Source: a virus
Virus record (IMG/VR): IMGVR_UViG_3300042473_001265
Coordinates: 186,001-250,000 of that record
DNA: 64,000 bases
Direction: 5' to 3' (one strand)
Position 1 is the stretch's first letter; the number at the start of each line of letters is the position of its first letter. Shown piece after piece: positions 8,474 to 17,515 of this stretch. The position numbers and the translations under genes were made by a program. The notes under the pieces are model-generated. The model made no database searches. It worked only from the letters and a program-made list of their open reading frames with translations, and had not been told where the DNA came from.

Positions 8474-10300
8474 ATGGCTGAACAAAAATCAGTAGGTAAT
8501 GGCAGAAACGGCGGCTGGCGCAAGTATTTCAAAGTCGCCGACGGTGGCGCCAACGGACAACTCAGCCCTATTTCTGGAAACAACGCCAATGGTTTGCCTG
8601 GTTACAATCGACAAACTGGGTCGGGCAGCAACACAGCCACTGGCAACGATTTTGCTTTTCGCAACTATGCCAGCCGATTACCCGAAGTATATTCAGGTCA
8701 TCCCAACCGTGTCGAACGCTACAATCAATATGAAAACATGGACATGGATTCAGAGATCAATGCATGTCTGGACATCATTGCTGAGTTCAGCACACAAAAC
8801 AACGAAGACAACAATACTCCGTTTGACATAGTGTTCAAAGATACTCCCACTGACCACGAAGTGGAAATTATTAAAAAACAACTGCAACAATGGTGCAAGT
8901 TGAACAAACTGGACCAGCGCATGTTCAAGCTGTTTCGCAACACCATCAAGTATGGTGATCAAGTGTTTGTGCGCGACCCAGAAACATTTGAAATGTACTG
9001 GGTTGACATGGTCAAAGTCAGCAGAGTCATTGTGAATGAAAGCGAAGGCAAGCGTCCCGAGCAGTATGTTATCCGTGACATCAATCCCAACTTTGAAAAT
9101 CTAAGTATTGCTCCCAAAACCACCAGCGATTACTATGTGAGCCGTGCCACAGGATCTGTGGGGCAGAACAACTACTCGGCACCCAATGGCGGCGGTGGAG
9201 GCGGCTATGGTGGATCAGCCGGCAACAGCAGATTCACACAGGCCATGAACGAAACCACAGTGGATGCCAAGCATGTGGTACACCTGAGCTTGAACGAAGG
9301 TCTTGACTATTTTTGGCCGTTTGGACAGAGTATTTTAGAAAATATTTTCAAAGTTTACAAACAAAAAGAACTGTTGGAAGACTCAGTGCTGATATATCGT
9401 GTGAGTCGTGCTCCAGAACGCAGAGTGTTCAAGATTGACGTTGGCAACATGCCCAGCCACATGGCCATGGCCTTTGTGGAACGAGTAAAAAATGAAATGC
9501 ATCAGCGCAGAATTCCCACTGTGAGTGGTGGCGGTGCCAACATGATGGATGCTGCATACAATCCATTGAGCATCAACGAAGATTACTTTTTTCCGCAAAC
9601 AGCCGATGGTCGTGGCAGCAGCGTAGACACCTTGCCCGGTGGCACAGGATTAGGCGAAATTGACGATTTGAAGTATTTCAACAACAAAATGGCTCGTGGT
9701 CTGCGTGTGCCATCCAGCTATTTGCCCACTGGTCCCGACGACTCAGACCGTACAATGAACGACGGAAAAGTAGGCACAGCCCTGATACAAGAGTACAGAT
9801 TCAACCAATACTGTGAACGACTACAGCGTTTGATCATGCAAAAACTTGATGATGAATTCAAGATGTTTATGAAATGGCGTGGATTCAACATCGACAACAG
9901 CATTTTTGATATTGTGTTGGGTCCACCACAAAACTTTGCAAGTTATCGTCAAGCAGAAATGGACACCAGCCGTGTGAGTACATTTGGCGCATTGGAACAA
10001 TTGCCCTACATGAGCAAGCGTTTCTTGATGGAACGATACCTGGGTCTGAGTCAGGAAGAAATTACTGAAAACGCAAAACTTTGGAAAGAAGAGCGCGACG
10101 AGCCTGATCTGCAAACCACACAAGGGCAGGATCTGCGTAGTATTGGCATTACCCCAGCCGGCATGGAAAGTGATATTCAAGCTGGTGAAGCATTGGCTGC
10201 AATGCCGCCCGAAGGCAGTGCTGATGTAGGTGCAGTACCTGGTGCACCGCCTGGTCCTGGAACAGCACCCTCGGCTGTTCCTCCGCCGCCAACTGCATAA
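8474..10300 (+). CDS. 20: gp20 portal vertex protein
   Basis: A 608-residue portal protein. Diagnostic blocks are the N-terminal helix DMDSEINACLDIIAEF, then PFDIVFKDTP, the crown/stem region MARGLRVPSSYLPTGPDD and the C-terminal QEYRFNQYCERLQRL. A glycine-rich insertion (GGGGGYGGS) lies near 240. The dodecameric portal forms the DNA channel and docking site for gp17 terminase. The last 50 residues are proline/alanine-rich. Its TAA stop is itself part of the late-promoter box for the next gene. Confidence 0.95.
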   Translation: MAEQKSVGNGRNGGWRKYFKVADGGANGQLSPISGNNANGLPGYNRQTGSGSNTATGNDFAFRNYASRLPEVYSGHPNRVERYNQYENMDMDSEINACLDIIAEFSTQNNEDNNTPFDIVFKDTPTDHEVEIIKKQLQQWCKLNKLDQRMFKLFRNTIKYGDQVFVRDPETFEMYWVDMVKVSRVIVNESEGKRPEQYVIRDINPNFENLSIAPKTTSDYYVSRATGSVGQNNYSAPNGGGGGGYGGSAGNSRFTQAMNETTVDAKHVVHLSLNEGLDYFWPFGQSILENIFKVYKQKELLEDSVLIYRVSRAPERRVFKIDVGNMPSHMAMAFVERVKNEMHQRRIPTVSGGGANMMDAAYNPLSINEDYFFPQTADGRGSSVDTLPGGTGLGEIDDLKYFNNKMARGLRVPSSYLPTGPDDSDRTMNDGKVGTALIQEYRFNQYCERLQRLIMQKLDDEFKMFMKWRGFNIDNSIFDIVLGPPQNFASYRQAEMDTSRVSTFGALEQLPYMSKRFLMERYLGLSQEEITENAKLWKEERDEPDLQTTQGQDLRSIGITPAGMESDIQAGEALAAMPPEGSADVGAVPGAPPGPGTAPSAVPPPPTA

Positions 10301-10303
10301 ATA
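10296..10303 (+). promoter_or_regulatory. Late promoter CATAAATA overlapping the gene 20 stop codon
   Basis: The box contains the TAA stop of the portal gene (10298-10300) and ends five bases before the next ATG (10309), leaving no room for a leader. Confidence 0.65.
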
Positions 10304-10308
10304 CCTGT

Positions 10309-10530
10309 ATGATTTTAAACGAACTGTATCAGAAGCAACCTGAAGGATATCAAGATATTTCTCAGGACAACAGTCAGCCTCAACGAGGTCAGCTTCGTAA
10401 AACTCGTTTGACTTTGCGACAGTTGAGCAAATTGCGTCAGATGAATGATGTTAGAACCTTTGAGTACAAAGAAAAACTCAAAGACATTCGCAAACAGTAC
10501 GCACCTCCAGCAGCGCCACCAGGCCTGTAA
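10309..10530 (+). CDS. Small basic conserved protein between portal and gp67
   Basis: 73 residues, rich in R, K and Q (RKTRLTLRQLSKLRQMNDVR), ending in a proline tail. Proteins of this size and style sit between the portal and prohead core genes in T4-like marine phages, so a head-assembly role is likely by position. There is no Shine-Dalgarno; the late promoter ends five bases before the ATG, suggesting a leaderless message. Function not established. Confidence 0.7.
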   Translation: MILNELYQKQPEGYQDISQDNSQPQRGQLRKTRLTLRQLSKLRQMNDVRTFEYKEKLKDIRKQYAPPAAPPGL

Positions 10531-10541
10531 ATTTCCTTCAA

Positions 10542-10566
10542 AAACGCCACTTTTGGCGTTTAAATA
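10542..10566 (+). promoter_or_regulatory. Hairpin followed by late promoter TTTAAATA
   Basis: Stem AAACGCC/GGCGTTT with loop ACTTTT runs into the box TTTAAATA (10559-10566). No U-run follows, so the hairpin is a poor terminator. It may help insulate or process the messages of the two flanking genes. Confidence 0.5.
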
Positions 10567-10629
10567 TGCTAAGTTTACTACTTTTGTGTAAGTAATAAAC
10601 ATGAGCCATAACCCTTTGGAGGAAACAAT

Positions 10630-11391
10630 ATGACATCAAAATTTGAACAGTTAATTGAATTCGTAATTAACGATGAAGACGCAAAAGCTAGAGAACTTTT
10701 CCATGATATCGTAGTTGAGAAATCTCGCGAAATCTATGAAAGTCTGATGGATGACGATCAAGACCCAGTCGAAGAAGGCATGGATCCAATGGAAATGAAC
10801 GACGGCGATGCTGCCGACGATTTGATCACTGACGTTGAGACTGAAGAAGAAGGTCTCAGCGAAGAAGACGACATGGATGCTGAGTTTGACGATGGCGCAG
10901 AACAAGCCGGCGATGATCTCACACATGACATCGAAGGTGCCCACGACGAAGGCGACATCGAAGATCGCGTGGTTGACTTAGAAGACAAGCTAGACGAACT
11001 AATGGCGGAATTTGAAGCCATGATGGGCGGCGATACTGGCGATCAAGATTCGGAAGAATTTGAAATAGATGCCGGTGGCGATTCAATGGAAATGGATGAC
11101 ACCGCTGACATTATGCCAGAAATGGGCATGATGGAAAACGTCGATCTCAAAGCTGCTCCAAAGCCAGTTACTTCAGAACCAGCTGGTACAAACAGCCGTT
11201 CCACAGTGGCTGCCAACAGTGGTGCCCGAGGCATGCAAGGTTCCCCAGTTAGAATGACTGGCGACACAGCCCAAGGCCGCCCTGCTCCGTCTGCTAAAGA
11301 CATGGGCATGACAACCAGTCCCAAGCAAGGCGCCGCTCCAAAGCCTGTTACAACACAAGCTGCTGGCGTAAACACCAAGTCTCCAGTCTAA
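10630..11391 (+). CDS. 67: gp67-like prohead core protein, long acidic form
   Basis: The N-terminus (IEFVINDEDAKARELFHDIV) aligns with the start of T4 gp67, which reads in the same pattern of a helix with AAR.LF followed by a very acidic tail. Here the protein is 253 residues rather than about 80: an acidic core (EEEGLSEEDDMDAEFDD), a short coiled coil (EDRVVDLEDKLDELMAEFE) near 120, then repeated KPVT...AAGxN segments to the end. gp67 is part of the prohead core and is cleaved by gp21. A strong Shine-Dalgarno GGAGGAAA precedes the ATG. Confidence 0.75.
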   Translation: MTSKFEQLIEFVINDEDAKARELFHDIVVEKSREIYESLMDDDQDPVEEGMDPMEMNDGDAADDLITDVETEEEGLSEEDDMDAEFDDGAEQAGDDLTHDIEGAHDEGDIEDRVVDLEDKLDELMAEFEAMMGGDTGDQDSEEFEIDAGGDSMEMDDTADIMPEMGMMENVDLKAAPKPVTSEPAGTNSRSTVAANSGARGMQGSPVRMTGDTAQGRPAPSAKDMGMTTSPKQGAAPKPVTTQAAGVNTKSPV

Positions 11392-11397
11392 GAGAAT

Positions 11398-12045
11398 ATG
11401 GCTCGTTATCTACAAGAACATCTCAGCTTCTCGCAAGCGCAGGTAAAACTGCTGAGCGAGGACGCTGTTGATGGCTCTGGTAAAACCCTTTACATGCAAG
11501 GCATCTGCATTGAAGGTGACAAGCGCAATGCTAACGAAAGAATATACCCGGCTCACGAGATCCGCAAAGCAGTTGGCACTATCAATGAACAACTTGAAAA
11601 TGGCAACTCGGTATTAGGTGAAGTAGATCATCCTGATGATCTTAAAATTAACTTGGATCGTGTCAGCCACATGATAGACAAAATGTGGTGCGACGGCGCA
11701 ATAGGTTATGGAAAATTAAAAATATTACCAACCCCAATGGGTCAACTGGTTAAAACCATGTTGGACAGCGGTGTTAAATTAGGTGTTTCAAGTCGTGGGT
11801 CAGGAAACGTCGACGACAGAACAGGACATGTCAGTGACTTTGAAATCGTCACTGTAGATGTAGTTGCACAACCCAGTGCTCCAAATGCATATCCCACAGC
11901 AATTTACGAAGGACTCATGAATATGAAGTACGGACATAGATTGTTGGAAGTGGCACGCGAAGCCGGTGCGGACAACAAAGTACAAAGATATTTGACCAGC
12001 GAAGTAAAAAAGCTGATCAGAGATCTTAAAATTAGGGAGGAATAA
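11398..12045 (+). CDS. 21: gp21 prohead core protease
   Basis: A 215-residue serine protease of the herpesvirus-assemblin type used by T4. The catalytic histidine is H78 in GEVDHPDD and the nucleophile is the S131/S132 pair in GVSSRGSG, followed by DFEIVTVDVVAQPSAP, the usual core strand. It cleaves prohead core and capsid proteins after (I/L)-X-E during head maturation. It starts six bases after gene 67 and ends three bases before gene 22. Confidence 0.93.
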   Translation: MARYLQEHLSFSQAQVKLLSEDAVDGSGKTLYMQGICIEGDKRNANERIYPAHEIRKAVGTINEQLENGNSVLGEVDHPDDLKINLDRVSHMIDKMWCDGAIGYGKLKILPTPMGQLVKTMLDSGVKLGVSSRGSGNVDDRTGHVSDFEIVTVDVVAQPSAPNAYPTAIYEGLMNMKYGHRLLEVAREAGADNKVQRYLTSEVKKLIRDLKIREE

Positions 12046-12047
12046 GC

Positions 12048-13148
12048 ATGTTAGATGCTATTAAACCGTTACTAGATAGCGATTTGATCACCGAGGAAAC
12101 TCGCCAGGAGATCTCTGAAGCTTGGGAAGCCAAGATGACAGAAGCTCGTGAACAAGTTCGTGCGGAACTTCGTGAGGAGTTTGCACAGCGCTACGAACAT
12201 GACAAAACAGTGATGGTGGAAGCCCTAGATCGTATGGTTACAGATGGTCTGACCGCAGAGATCCAAGCAGTTGCAGCTGAAAAGCAAGCACTTGCTGAAG
12301 ACCGCGTTAAATTCACTGGCAAAATGAAAGAATCCGCAACGAAGTTTAACAGCTTTATGGTTTCTAAATTAGCCGAAGAAATTGGCGAACTGCGCAAAGA
12401 TCGCAAGCAGCACAACGAAGGCCTCCAGAAATTGGAAGGATTCATTGTGCATGCATTGGCCCGTGAGATTCAAGAATTTGCGACTGACAAACGAGATGTT
12501 GTAGAAACAAAAGTTCGTCTAGTTCGTGAAGCACGAGGCCAGTTGGAATCATTGAAGCGCAGATTCGTAAAAGAATCTGCACAGAAAATGACTCAGTCTG
12601 TAAGTCGTCATCTAAAGGCCGAACTCAGCCAACTACACGAAGACATTAAAGTTGCTCGCGAGAACAATTTTGGTCGTCGTATTTTTGAAGCATATGCCAG
12701 TGAATTTGGTGCTACCCATCTCAATGAGAAAGCGGAAGTACGCAAGTTACACGACACCATTGCACACAAAGATGCCAAGTTGTCTGAAGCCATCAAACTT
12801 ATTAAGAACGCAAAAGTTCTTAACGAGTCCAAAGAGCGTGAAATACGCATGATCAAGGAATCCAATGAGCGTCAAAGCACATTAGATGACTTGCTGGCTC
12901 CCTTAAACCGGGAAAAAGCAGCGGTCATGAGTAGTTTACTCGAAAGCGTCCAAACTAGCCGTTTGAAAAACGCATTTGAAAAGTATCTTCCAGCTGTTCT
13001 AACAGACCGCTCTGTAAAAGCCCCAAAAGTGATTACAGAATCCGTGTCCACAGTCACTGGCGATAAATCTGCCCGTAGCCAATATGAAGAAGAAACTGCT
13101 GAACACAGCAATGTAATCGACATCAAGCGGTTGGCAGGGTTGAATTAA
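12048..13148 (+). CDS. 22: gp22-like prohead scaffolding core protein
   Basis: A 366-residue almost wholly helical, charged protein with long coiled-coil stretches (AEKQALAEDRVKFTGKMKE and later REIRMIKESNER). Content and position between the protease and the capsid gene match T4 gp22, the main scaffold degraded by gp21. Shine-Dalgarno AGGGAGGAA overlaps the end of gene 21. Confidence 0.9.
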   Translation: MLDAIKPLLDSDLITEETRQEISEAWEAKMTEAREQVRAELREEFAQRYEHDKTVMVEALDRMVTDGLTAEIQAVAAEKQALAEDRVKFTGKMKESATKFNSFMVSKLAEEIGELRKDRKQHNEGLQKLEGFIVHALAREIQEFATDKRDVVETKVRLVREARGQLESLKRRFVKESAQKMTQSVSRHLKAELSQLHEDIKVARENNFGRRIFEAYASEFGATHLNEKAEVRKLHDTIAHKDAKLSEAIKLIKNAKVLNESKEREIRMIKESNERQSTLDDLLAPLNREKAAVMSSLLESVQTSRLKNAFEKYLPAVLTDRSVKAPKVITESVSTVTGDKSARSQYEEETAEHSNVIDIKRLAGLN

Positions 13149-13166
13149 TTTTAAAGGAGACATTAA

Positions 13167-14375
13167 ATGTCACAACAATTATTAGAAGGTCGCTGGGACG
13201 AGACCAAGGAAGCACTGCTTGAAGGTCTAAACGGTTCAAAGCGTAGTAGTATGAACGTTATTCTTGAGAATACTCGTAAGTACTTGAAAGAGAATGCAAG
13301 TGCTGGTTCCACAGCATCTGGTAACATTGCCACATTAAACCGTGTGATTCTGCCAGTGATTCGACGTGTTATGCCAACTGTTATTGCTAACGAGTTGGTT
13401 GGCGTTCAGCCAATGACAGGTCCGGTTGGTCAGATCCACACTCTGCGTGTGCGTTACGCCTCTGCGTTGACAGACAATTCAGCTGCACAAACAAGTGTTG
13501 CTGCTGGTCAAGAAGCACTGAGCCCGTTCACAATTGCCACAGCTTATTCATCAAGCCCAGCTGCTGCTGCTAACGCAGGCACAACTACTACCAACTACCA
13601 GGGCGCTAGCACAGCATCCATGGAAGGTAACGGCGGTAAGACTGTGTCTGTTCAAATCTTGAAGCAAGCTGTTGAAGCTAAAACTCGTAAGCTACAGGCT
13701 CGCTGGACATTTGAATCTGCACAAGACGCACAAGCCATGCATGGTATTGACGTTGAAGCAGAAATCATGGCTGCTCTTGCACAAGAGATTACAGCTGAGA
13801 TTGACCAAGAGATTTTACTCAGCTTGAGCAGTCTGGCTGCCACTGAGTACACATACAACCAAGCTACTGTGAGTGGTACTGCTACATTCGTTGGTGATGA
13901 ACACGCTGCTCTAGCTGTTCTGATCAATCGTGTTGCCAACCTGATCGCTCAGCGTACACGTCGTGGCGCTGGTAACTGGGCTGTTGTTTCACCAGCTAGT
14001 TTGACAGTGCTGCAAAGTGCTACTACCAGTGCGTTTGCTCGTACTACAGAAGGCACATTCGAAGCACCTACAAACACCAAGTTTGTTGGTACATTGAACG
14101 GCGCAATGCGTGTGTTTGTTAACAGCTATGCTAACGATTCGTCACCAGTTCTGGTCGGATACAAAGGTTCTAGTGAGGCTGATGCAGCCGCATTCTATTG
14201 CCCTTACATTCCGTTGATGAGCTCTGGTGTTGTGTTGGATCCAAGCACATTCGAACCAGTCGTGTCATTCATGACAAGATATGGCTTCGTCGAATTGACA
14301 AATACTGCAAGCAGTTTTGGTAACGCTGCCGATTATGTTGGCGAAATAGCAGTACAAAACCTTAGTTTCTCCTAA
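13167..14375 (+). CDS. 23: gp23 major capsid protein
   Basis: A 402-residue capsid protein, shorter than T4 gp23 (521). Conserved blocks include LNRVILPVIRRVMPTVIANE, VGVQPMTGPVGQI and the C-terminal FVELTNTASSFGN. A likely gp21 cleavage site is L40-K41-E42 before N43, matching the (L/I)-X-E rule. It forms the hexamers of the icosahedral head. Preceded by AAAGGAGA and followed by a strong terminator. Confidence 0.95.
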   Translation: MSQQLLEGRWDETKEALLEGLNGSKRSSMNVILENTRKYLKENASAGSTASGNIATLNRVILPVIRRVMPTVIANELVGVQPMTGPVGQIHTLRVRYASALTDNSAAQTSVAAGQEALSPFTIATAYSSSPAAAANAGTTTTNYQGASTASMEGNGGKTVSVQILKQAVEAKTRKLQARWTFESAQDAQAMHGIDVEAEIMAALAQEITAEIDQEILLSLSSLAATEYTYNQATVSGTATFVGDEHAALAVLINRVANLIAQRTRRGAGNWAVVSPASLTVLQSATTSAFARTTEGTFEAPTNTKFVGTLNGAMRVFVNSYANDSSPVLVGYKGSSEADAAAFYCPYIPLMSSGVVLDPSTFEPVVSFMTRYGFVELTNTASSFGNAADYVGEIAVQNLSFS

Positions 14376-14418
14376 TCAGAGATTGTTTGTTTTATTCATC
14401 TCAGGGATGGGAAGAATC

Positions 14419-14444
14419 AAAAAAGCGCCGCAAGGCGCTTTTTT
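14419..14444 (+). terminator. Rho-independent terminator after gene 23
   Basis: GCGCC-GCAA-GGCGC stem with GNRA loop, flanked by an A-run and a run of six T. It ends the capsid operon. Confidence 0.85.
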
Positions 14445-14445
14445 G

Positions 14446-14474
14446 TTGACTTATGTATCTATAAATGTTATTAT
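14446..14474 (+). promoter_or_regulatory. Host-type promoter for the HNH gene
   Basis: TTGACT (14446-14451), 17-base spacer, TATTAT (14469-14474). A late-like box TATAAATG (14460-14467) lies in the spacer, so either RNA polymerase form may use the site. Confidence 0.6.
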
Positions 14475-14499
14475 AGAGCTTACTAACATAAATAAACAT

Positions 14500-15249
14500 A
14501 TGAACAAATATAACCAATGGTACAAAAATATTACAGAACAAGCTAAAAATCGTGTTCTGGAAACATATACTGAAAGTCATCATATAGTGCCTCGTAGTTT
14601 AGGTGGCAGTGATGACCCAGACAATCTAGTCAATCTTACAGCCAGAGAGCATTTTATTTGTCATTGGCTATTAGTTAAAATAACAGTAGGAGACTCTAGA
14701 TCTAAAATGATCTATGCTTTGCGTATGCTAAGAGCAGAAAAACACGGACAACAACGATATCATACCAAAATTACTAGTAGAGTTTATGAAAGTATTAAAC
14801 AAGAATATTCTAAAATAGCGTCAAACAACAGCATGGGAGAAAAAAATTCCATGTGGGGTAAAACACACACCCCAGAAGCAAGAGAAAAAATTAGACAAAA
14901 GAATTTAGGAAATAAACTAACACCAGACCAACATGCTAGATTGGTAGCAAACACAACTGGTAAAAAGAAACCTCCTATCACTGAAGCACATAGAGCAAAG
15001 TTATCTGATAATCATAAAAGCAAGCAACCTGATTTTAATGGGTCGTTGTCAGATGATACTCGTAAAAAAATTGGCGATAAAATTCGTGGTCGCAAACAGA
15101 CCGAAGAAGAAAAACTGGTTCGCAGTTTGGCCAACATGGGCAAGAAGCGTGAGAAACGACTCTGTCCGCACTGTGATCAACTAGTGGCAGTGAATGGGTA
15201 CGCTCGCTGGCACGGTGCCCATTGCCGCCACCGGATAAATATGTCATGA
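14500..15249 (+). CDS. Free-standing HNH homing endonuclease with NUMOD3 repeats
   Basis: The nuclease core SHHIVPRSLGGSDDPDNL and AREHFICHW contains the HNH-type histidines and asparagine. The middle has NUMOD3 DNA-binding repeats (SMWGKTHTPEAREKIRQ and related copies), and the end has a CPHC plus C/H zinc-ribbon-like segment. I start at the ATG giving MNKYNQWYKN, since the longer frame would translate the gene 23 terminator. The gene sits directly after the capsid gene with its own promoter and is AT-richer, as expected of a mobile homing gene. Confidence 0.85.
   Translation: MNKYNQWYKNITEQAKNRVLETYTESHHIVPRSLGGSDDPDNLVNLTAREHFICHWLLVKITVGDSRSKMIYALRMLRAEKHGQQRYHTKITSRVYESIKQEYSKIASNNSMGEKNSMWGKTHTPEAREKIRQKNLGNKLTPDQHARLVANTTGKKKPPITEAHRAKLSDNHKSKQPDFNGSLSDDTRKKIGDKIRGRKQTEEEKLVRSLANMGKKREKRLCPHCDQLVAVNGYARWHGAHCRHRINMS
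15234..15241 (+). promoter_or_regulatory. Late promoter GATAAATA inside the end of the HNH gene
   Basis: The box ends four bases before the ATG at 15246, fitting a leaderless small late gene. Confidence 0.5.
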
Positions 15250-15380
15250 TCAACCAAATAAAATACTCGGGCCTGTTTCCAGAACCGCATATCAGTCCAG
15301 TGGGCACCGTCCTGGGACTTAATCAACCTCAACCGCAGCCAGCAGTGGTGCCAGTGGCGCAGCAGCCCGTTAAATCTTAA
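15246..15380 (+). CDS. Small proline/glutamine-rich ORF (44 residues)
   Basis: Begins MINQIKYSGLFPEPH and ends in a Q/P/V-rich tail. Its ATG overlaps the HNH stop (ATGA) and a late promoter lies just upstream. It ends at 15380, overlapping the convergent glycosyltransferase by 11 bases. No family recognised. Promoter placement and full use of the space are the main support. Confidence 0.45.
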   Translation: MINQIKYSGLFPEPHISPVGTVLGLNQPQPQPAVVPVAQQPVKS

Positions 15381-16530
15381 ACAGTTTCAAGTGTAGGTTG
15401 ATTCGTTTGACCACCGTAGCCCAGTCGCCCATTGCAGGTTGTCGGAATAGTCTGGCTGTGGCATACCACGGAGTATCGTCTCGGTTCAACAGCCAGCGCC
15501 AGCATAGTCCATAACTGTTCAGCATGATCCAAGTGGGCTTGCCCAGAGCAGCAGCCAAGTGTGCAGTAGCAGTGTCCACACTCACAACCACATCAAGATT
15601 GGTCATCAATGCAGCAGTGTCATTGAATGTGGGCAAGCCACCGGGAAAACAATGAACCCCTGCTGCTACCAATTGCGCTTGTTCCGCCGCGGTGCAATCC
15701 GTTTGCAAGTTGTACCAGTCATAGTCAGTGTTGGATTGGATCAACTCCAGCATGGTTTCAAATGGCATTCCCTTGTGTTGGTTGATCCAACTGTCCCTGC
15801 GTCCTGACCAGGCAAATCCCACTCGTAATTTATGCTTGGCGCCTAGGTTCCTTCGCCAATCGTCAATGAGATTACGATCGGGTTTTAAATACTGTATGGT
15901 TGAGGGCAAGTTTTCCACACGCACATTTATTCGACCCGGAATAGTCATCAAGGGAATCCAATAATCAAAATGATCACCAGGCGATTGCGTATAAGTCAAC
16001 ACTGTGACACCTTGTCCCACATCACTGCTTTGAATCAGTGTGACCATGGCATCAGTAACTTGTATGGTCACAACAGCACCAATGTTTTTTAAGTTTTGTA
16101 CAAATCGCACAAACTGTATGATATCACCATGACCTTGTTCGCCACGAACAAAAATAGTCTTGCCTGTCAATTCTTCACCGTTCCAAACGGGCCAAGGATA
16201 ATCAGGCAAGGTGCCTTTCAAATGTTCAAAGTTGTGTCTTGCTTCGTATGCAGGCCATCCACGCTCATAGTCACCACTCATCAAATAAGCAACAGCAAGA
16301 TTAAAGTGATTGGTCACTGTGCCAGGATCCAGCTGTATGGCTCGTTGGTTGAACGGAATGGCGCCCTCAGGATCTCCCAGTTCTCTCAACACATTGCCGT
16401 AGTTGTTGAATGCACTGGCACTAGATCGATCTCCAACCATGGCATGCATGTACTGCTGTAAGGCCAGTTCTGGTTGATGTTGTTCTCTAAAGGTGTTGCC
16501 CTGGGCAATGAGTAATTCTGTGTTTTGCAT
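15370..16530 (-). CDS. TPR protein fused to a GT9-like glycosyltransferase domain
   Basis: About 386 residues from the chosen ATG at 16530 (MQNTELLIAQGN). The first 110 residues are tetratricopeptide repeats (SASAFNNYGNVLRELGDPEGA, NHFNLAVAYLMSGDYERGW). The rest resembles the GT9/GT41-type GT-B fold that often follows TPRs in bacteria: GEQGHGDIIQFVR, RVGFAWSGRRDSW and the C-terminal sugar-nucleotide loop VVVSVDTATAHLAAALGKPTW. The start is set by a late promoter (TGTAAATA on the minus strand) ending five bases upstream; the longer frame would read through it. Likely adds a sugar to a phage or host surface acceptor. Acceptor unknown. Confidence 0.8.
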   Translation of the reverse strand: MQNTELLIAQGNTFREQHQPELALQQYMHAMVGDRSSASAFNNYGNVLRELGDPEGAIPFNQRAIQLDPGTVTNHFNLAVAYLMSGDYERGWPAYEARHNFEHLKGTLPDYPWPVWNGEELTGKTIFVRGEQGHGDIIQFVRFVQNLKNIGAVVTIQVTDAMVTLIQSSDVGQGVTVLTYTQSPGDHFDYWIPLMTIPGRINVRVENLPSTIQYLKPDRNLIDDWRRNLGAKHKLRVGFAWSGRRDSWINQHKGMPFETMLELIQSNTDYDWYNLQTDCTAAEQAQLVAAGVHCFPGGLPTFNDTAALMTNLDVVVSVDTATAHLAAALGKPTWIMLNSYGLCWRWLLNRDDTPWYATARLFRQPAMGDWATVVKRINLHLKLFKI

Positions 16531-16535
16531 GGCAA

Positions 16536-16543
16536 TATTTACA
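16536..16543 (-). promoter_or_regulatory. Late promoter TGTAAATA for the glycosyltransferase
   Basis: On the minus strand, five bases before the ATG at 16530; no Shine-Dalgarno between. Confidence 0.6.
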
Positions 16544-16575
16544 CAGTATTGGGGCAGGTTGAAAATATCATTACA

Positions 16576-16583
16576 GCTAAATA
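16576..16583 (+). promoter_or_regulatory. Late promoter GCTAAATA for the 271-residue virion protein
   Basis: About 87 bases before the ATG at 16671. The leader contains a hairpin (GCGGC ACACCA GCCGC near 16613-16626) and a Shine-Dalgarno AAGGAGA. Confidence 0.6.
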
Positions 16584-16670
16584 ACACTAACGCAATACTG
16601 TGTTTTATGCGGCACACCAGCCGCGTAGTAGGCTAGAACCTGCATCGGACTTCTTTAAGGAGAAAACAAA

Positions 16671-17486
16671 ATGGGTCGTCCTCTAAAAATTCAAAAATAT
16701 TCTGCCAATTCTGGCATCAACTCACCTGGCGCTGCTGTTGCTATTGACCAGGGTTACAATCCGTTTGCTGCACCCACTGCATTGGACACTGCCACTGTGG
16801 TACTACCAAGCCCGGCAACATCACCATTGCCATTTACCGGCGTGGTTGGCGGTATTGACGGCGCTGGAGTCAGCACTACATATCCCATTGTTTCAGTCAC
16901 TTGCAACATTGAAAACAGCTATTCTGGATCTGCTGCTGGCGCAATTATTCGCCAGAAAGGTTCTCACAAATTCCTAGTGGCCACTACCACTGCTATTGAT
17001 CCTGAAAATGCAGTAGTTGGCGTTGCTCTTCAGATTGCAGTGCTGGGCGATACAGACTGGCAAGCCATGGGTGCTCCAGTTGGCGCCGATGTTGGTACCT
17101 TGTTCACTGCAACAGCAGCCGCAGGCGCAGGCACATCTGGCACAGCATTTGAAGTTGGTCAGTGTGTGTTGGCCAACGATGCAACTCCGGCCGCTGGCGA
17201 AATGAACATTGCAATGGCAGTGTCCAACGACAGTACCAATGTTTACATCAGCAAATTGACCAACAAGTTTGTACAAGACTTCAACGGTGGCGGCACTGGT
17301 GGTGTTGCCAACACTGGCGATGTTTGGGCATACACAGATGTAGTTGACGACATCGAGTATGCAGCTAACTTCTTCACTGACGTGTCTACATTTGCCAAAT
17401 CTGGTGCAGAAGTTGCTACTTGGGCAAGTACTCAACAAAACAGTGATGGCACTTTGGGACTGGCACAAGTTGACAGTACAACCTAA
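16671..17486 (+). CDS. Putative virion surface/structural protein
   Basis: 271 residues starting MGRPLKIQKYSANSG, an N-terminal pattern I associate with structural proteins of T4-like aquatic phages. The rest is rich in G, A, T and V with short beta-strand runs and a single glycine cluster (DFNGGGTGGVANTG), as expected for a head decoration or tail surface protein. It has its own late promoter and a terminator, so it is probably made in quantity. No enzymatic motif is seen. Confidence 0.65.
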   Translation: MGRPLKIQKYSANSGINSPGAAVAIDQGYNPFAAPTALDTATVVLPSPATSPLPFTGVVGGIDGAGVSTTYPIVSVTCNIENSYSGSAAGAIIRQKGSHKFLVATTTAIDPENAVVGVALQIAVLGDTDWQAMGAPVGADVGTLFTATAAAGAGTSGTAFEVGQCVLANDATPAAGEMNIAMAVSNDSTNVYISKLTNKFVQDFNGGGTGGVANTGDVWAYTDVVDDIEYAANFFTDVSTFAKSGAEVATWASTQQNSDGTLGLAQVDSTT

Positions 17487-17515
17487 TAGTTCAGTTAGGT
17501 AATTTTCAACAGCCG

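Noticed and set aside
14383-14499. Upstream extension of the HNH frame
   Set aside because: It would translate through the gene 23 terminator and the promoter; the ATG at 14500 begins the recognisable protein.
16531-16617. N-terminal extension of the reverse glycosyltransferase
   Set aside because: It crosses late promoters of both strands; the ATG at 16530 sits properly after the minus-strand box.
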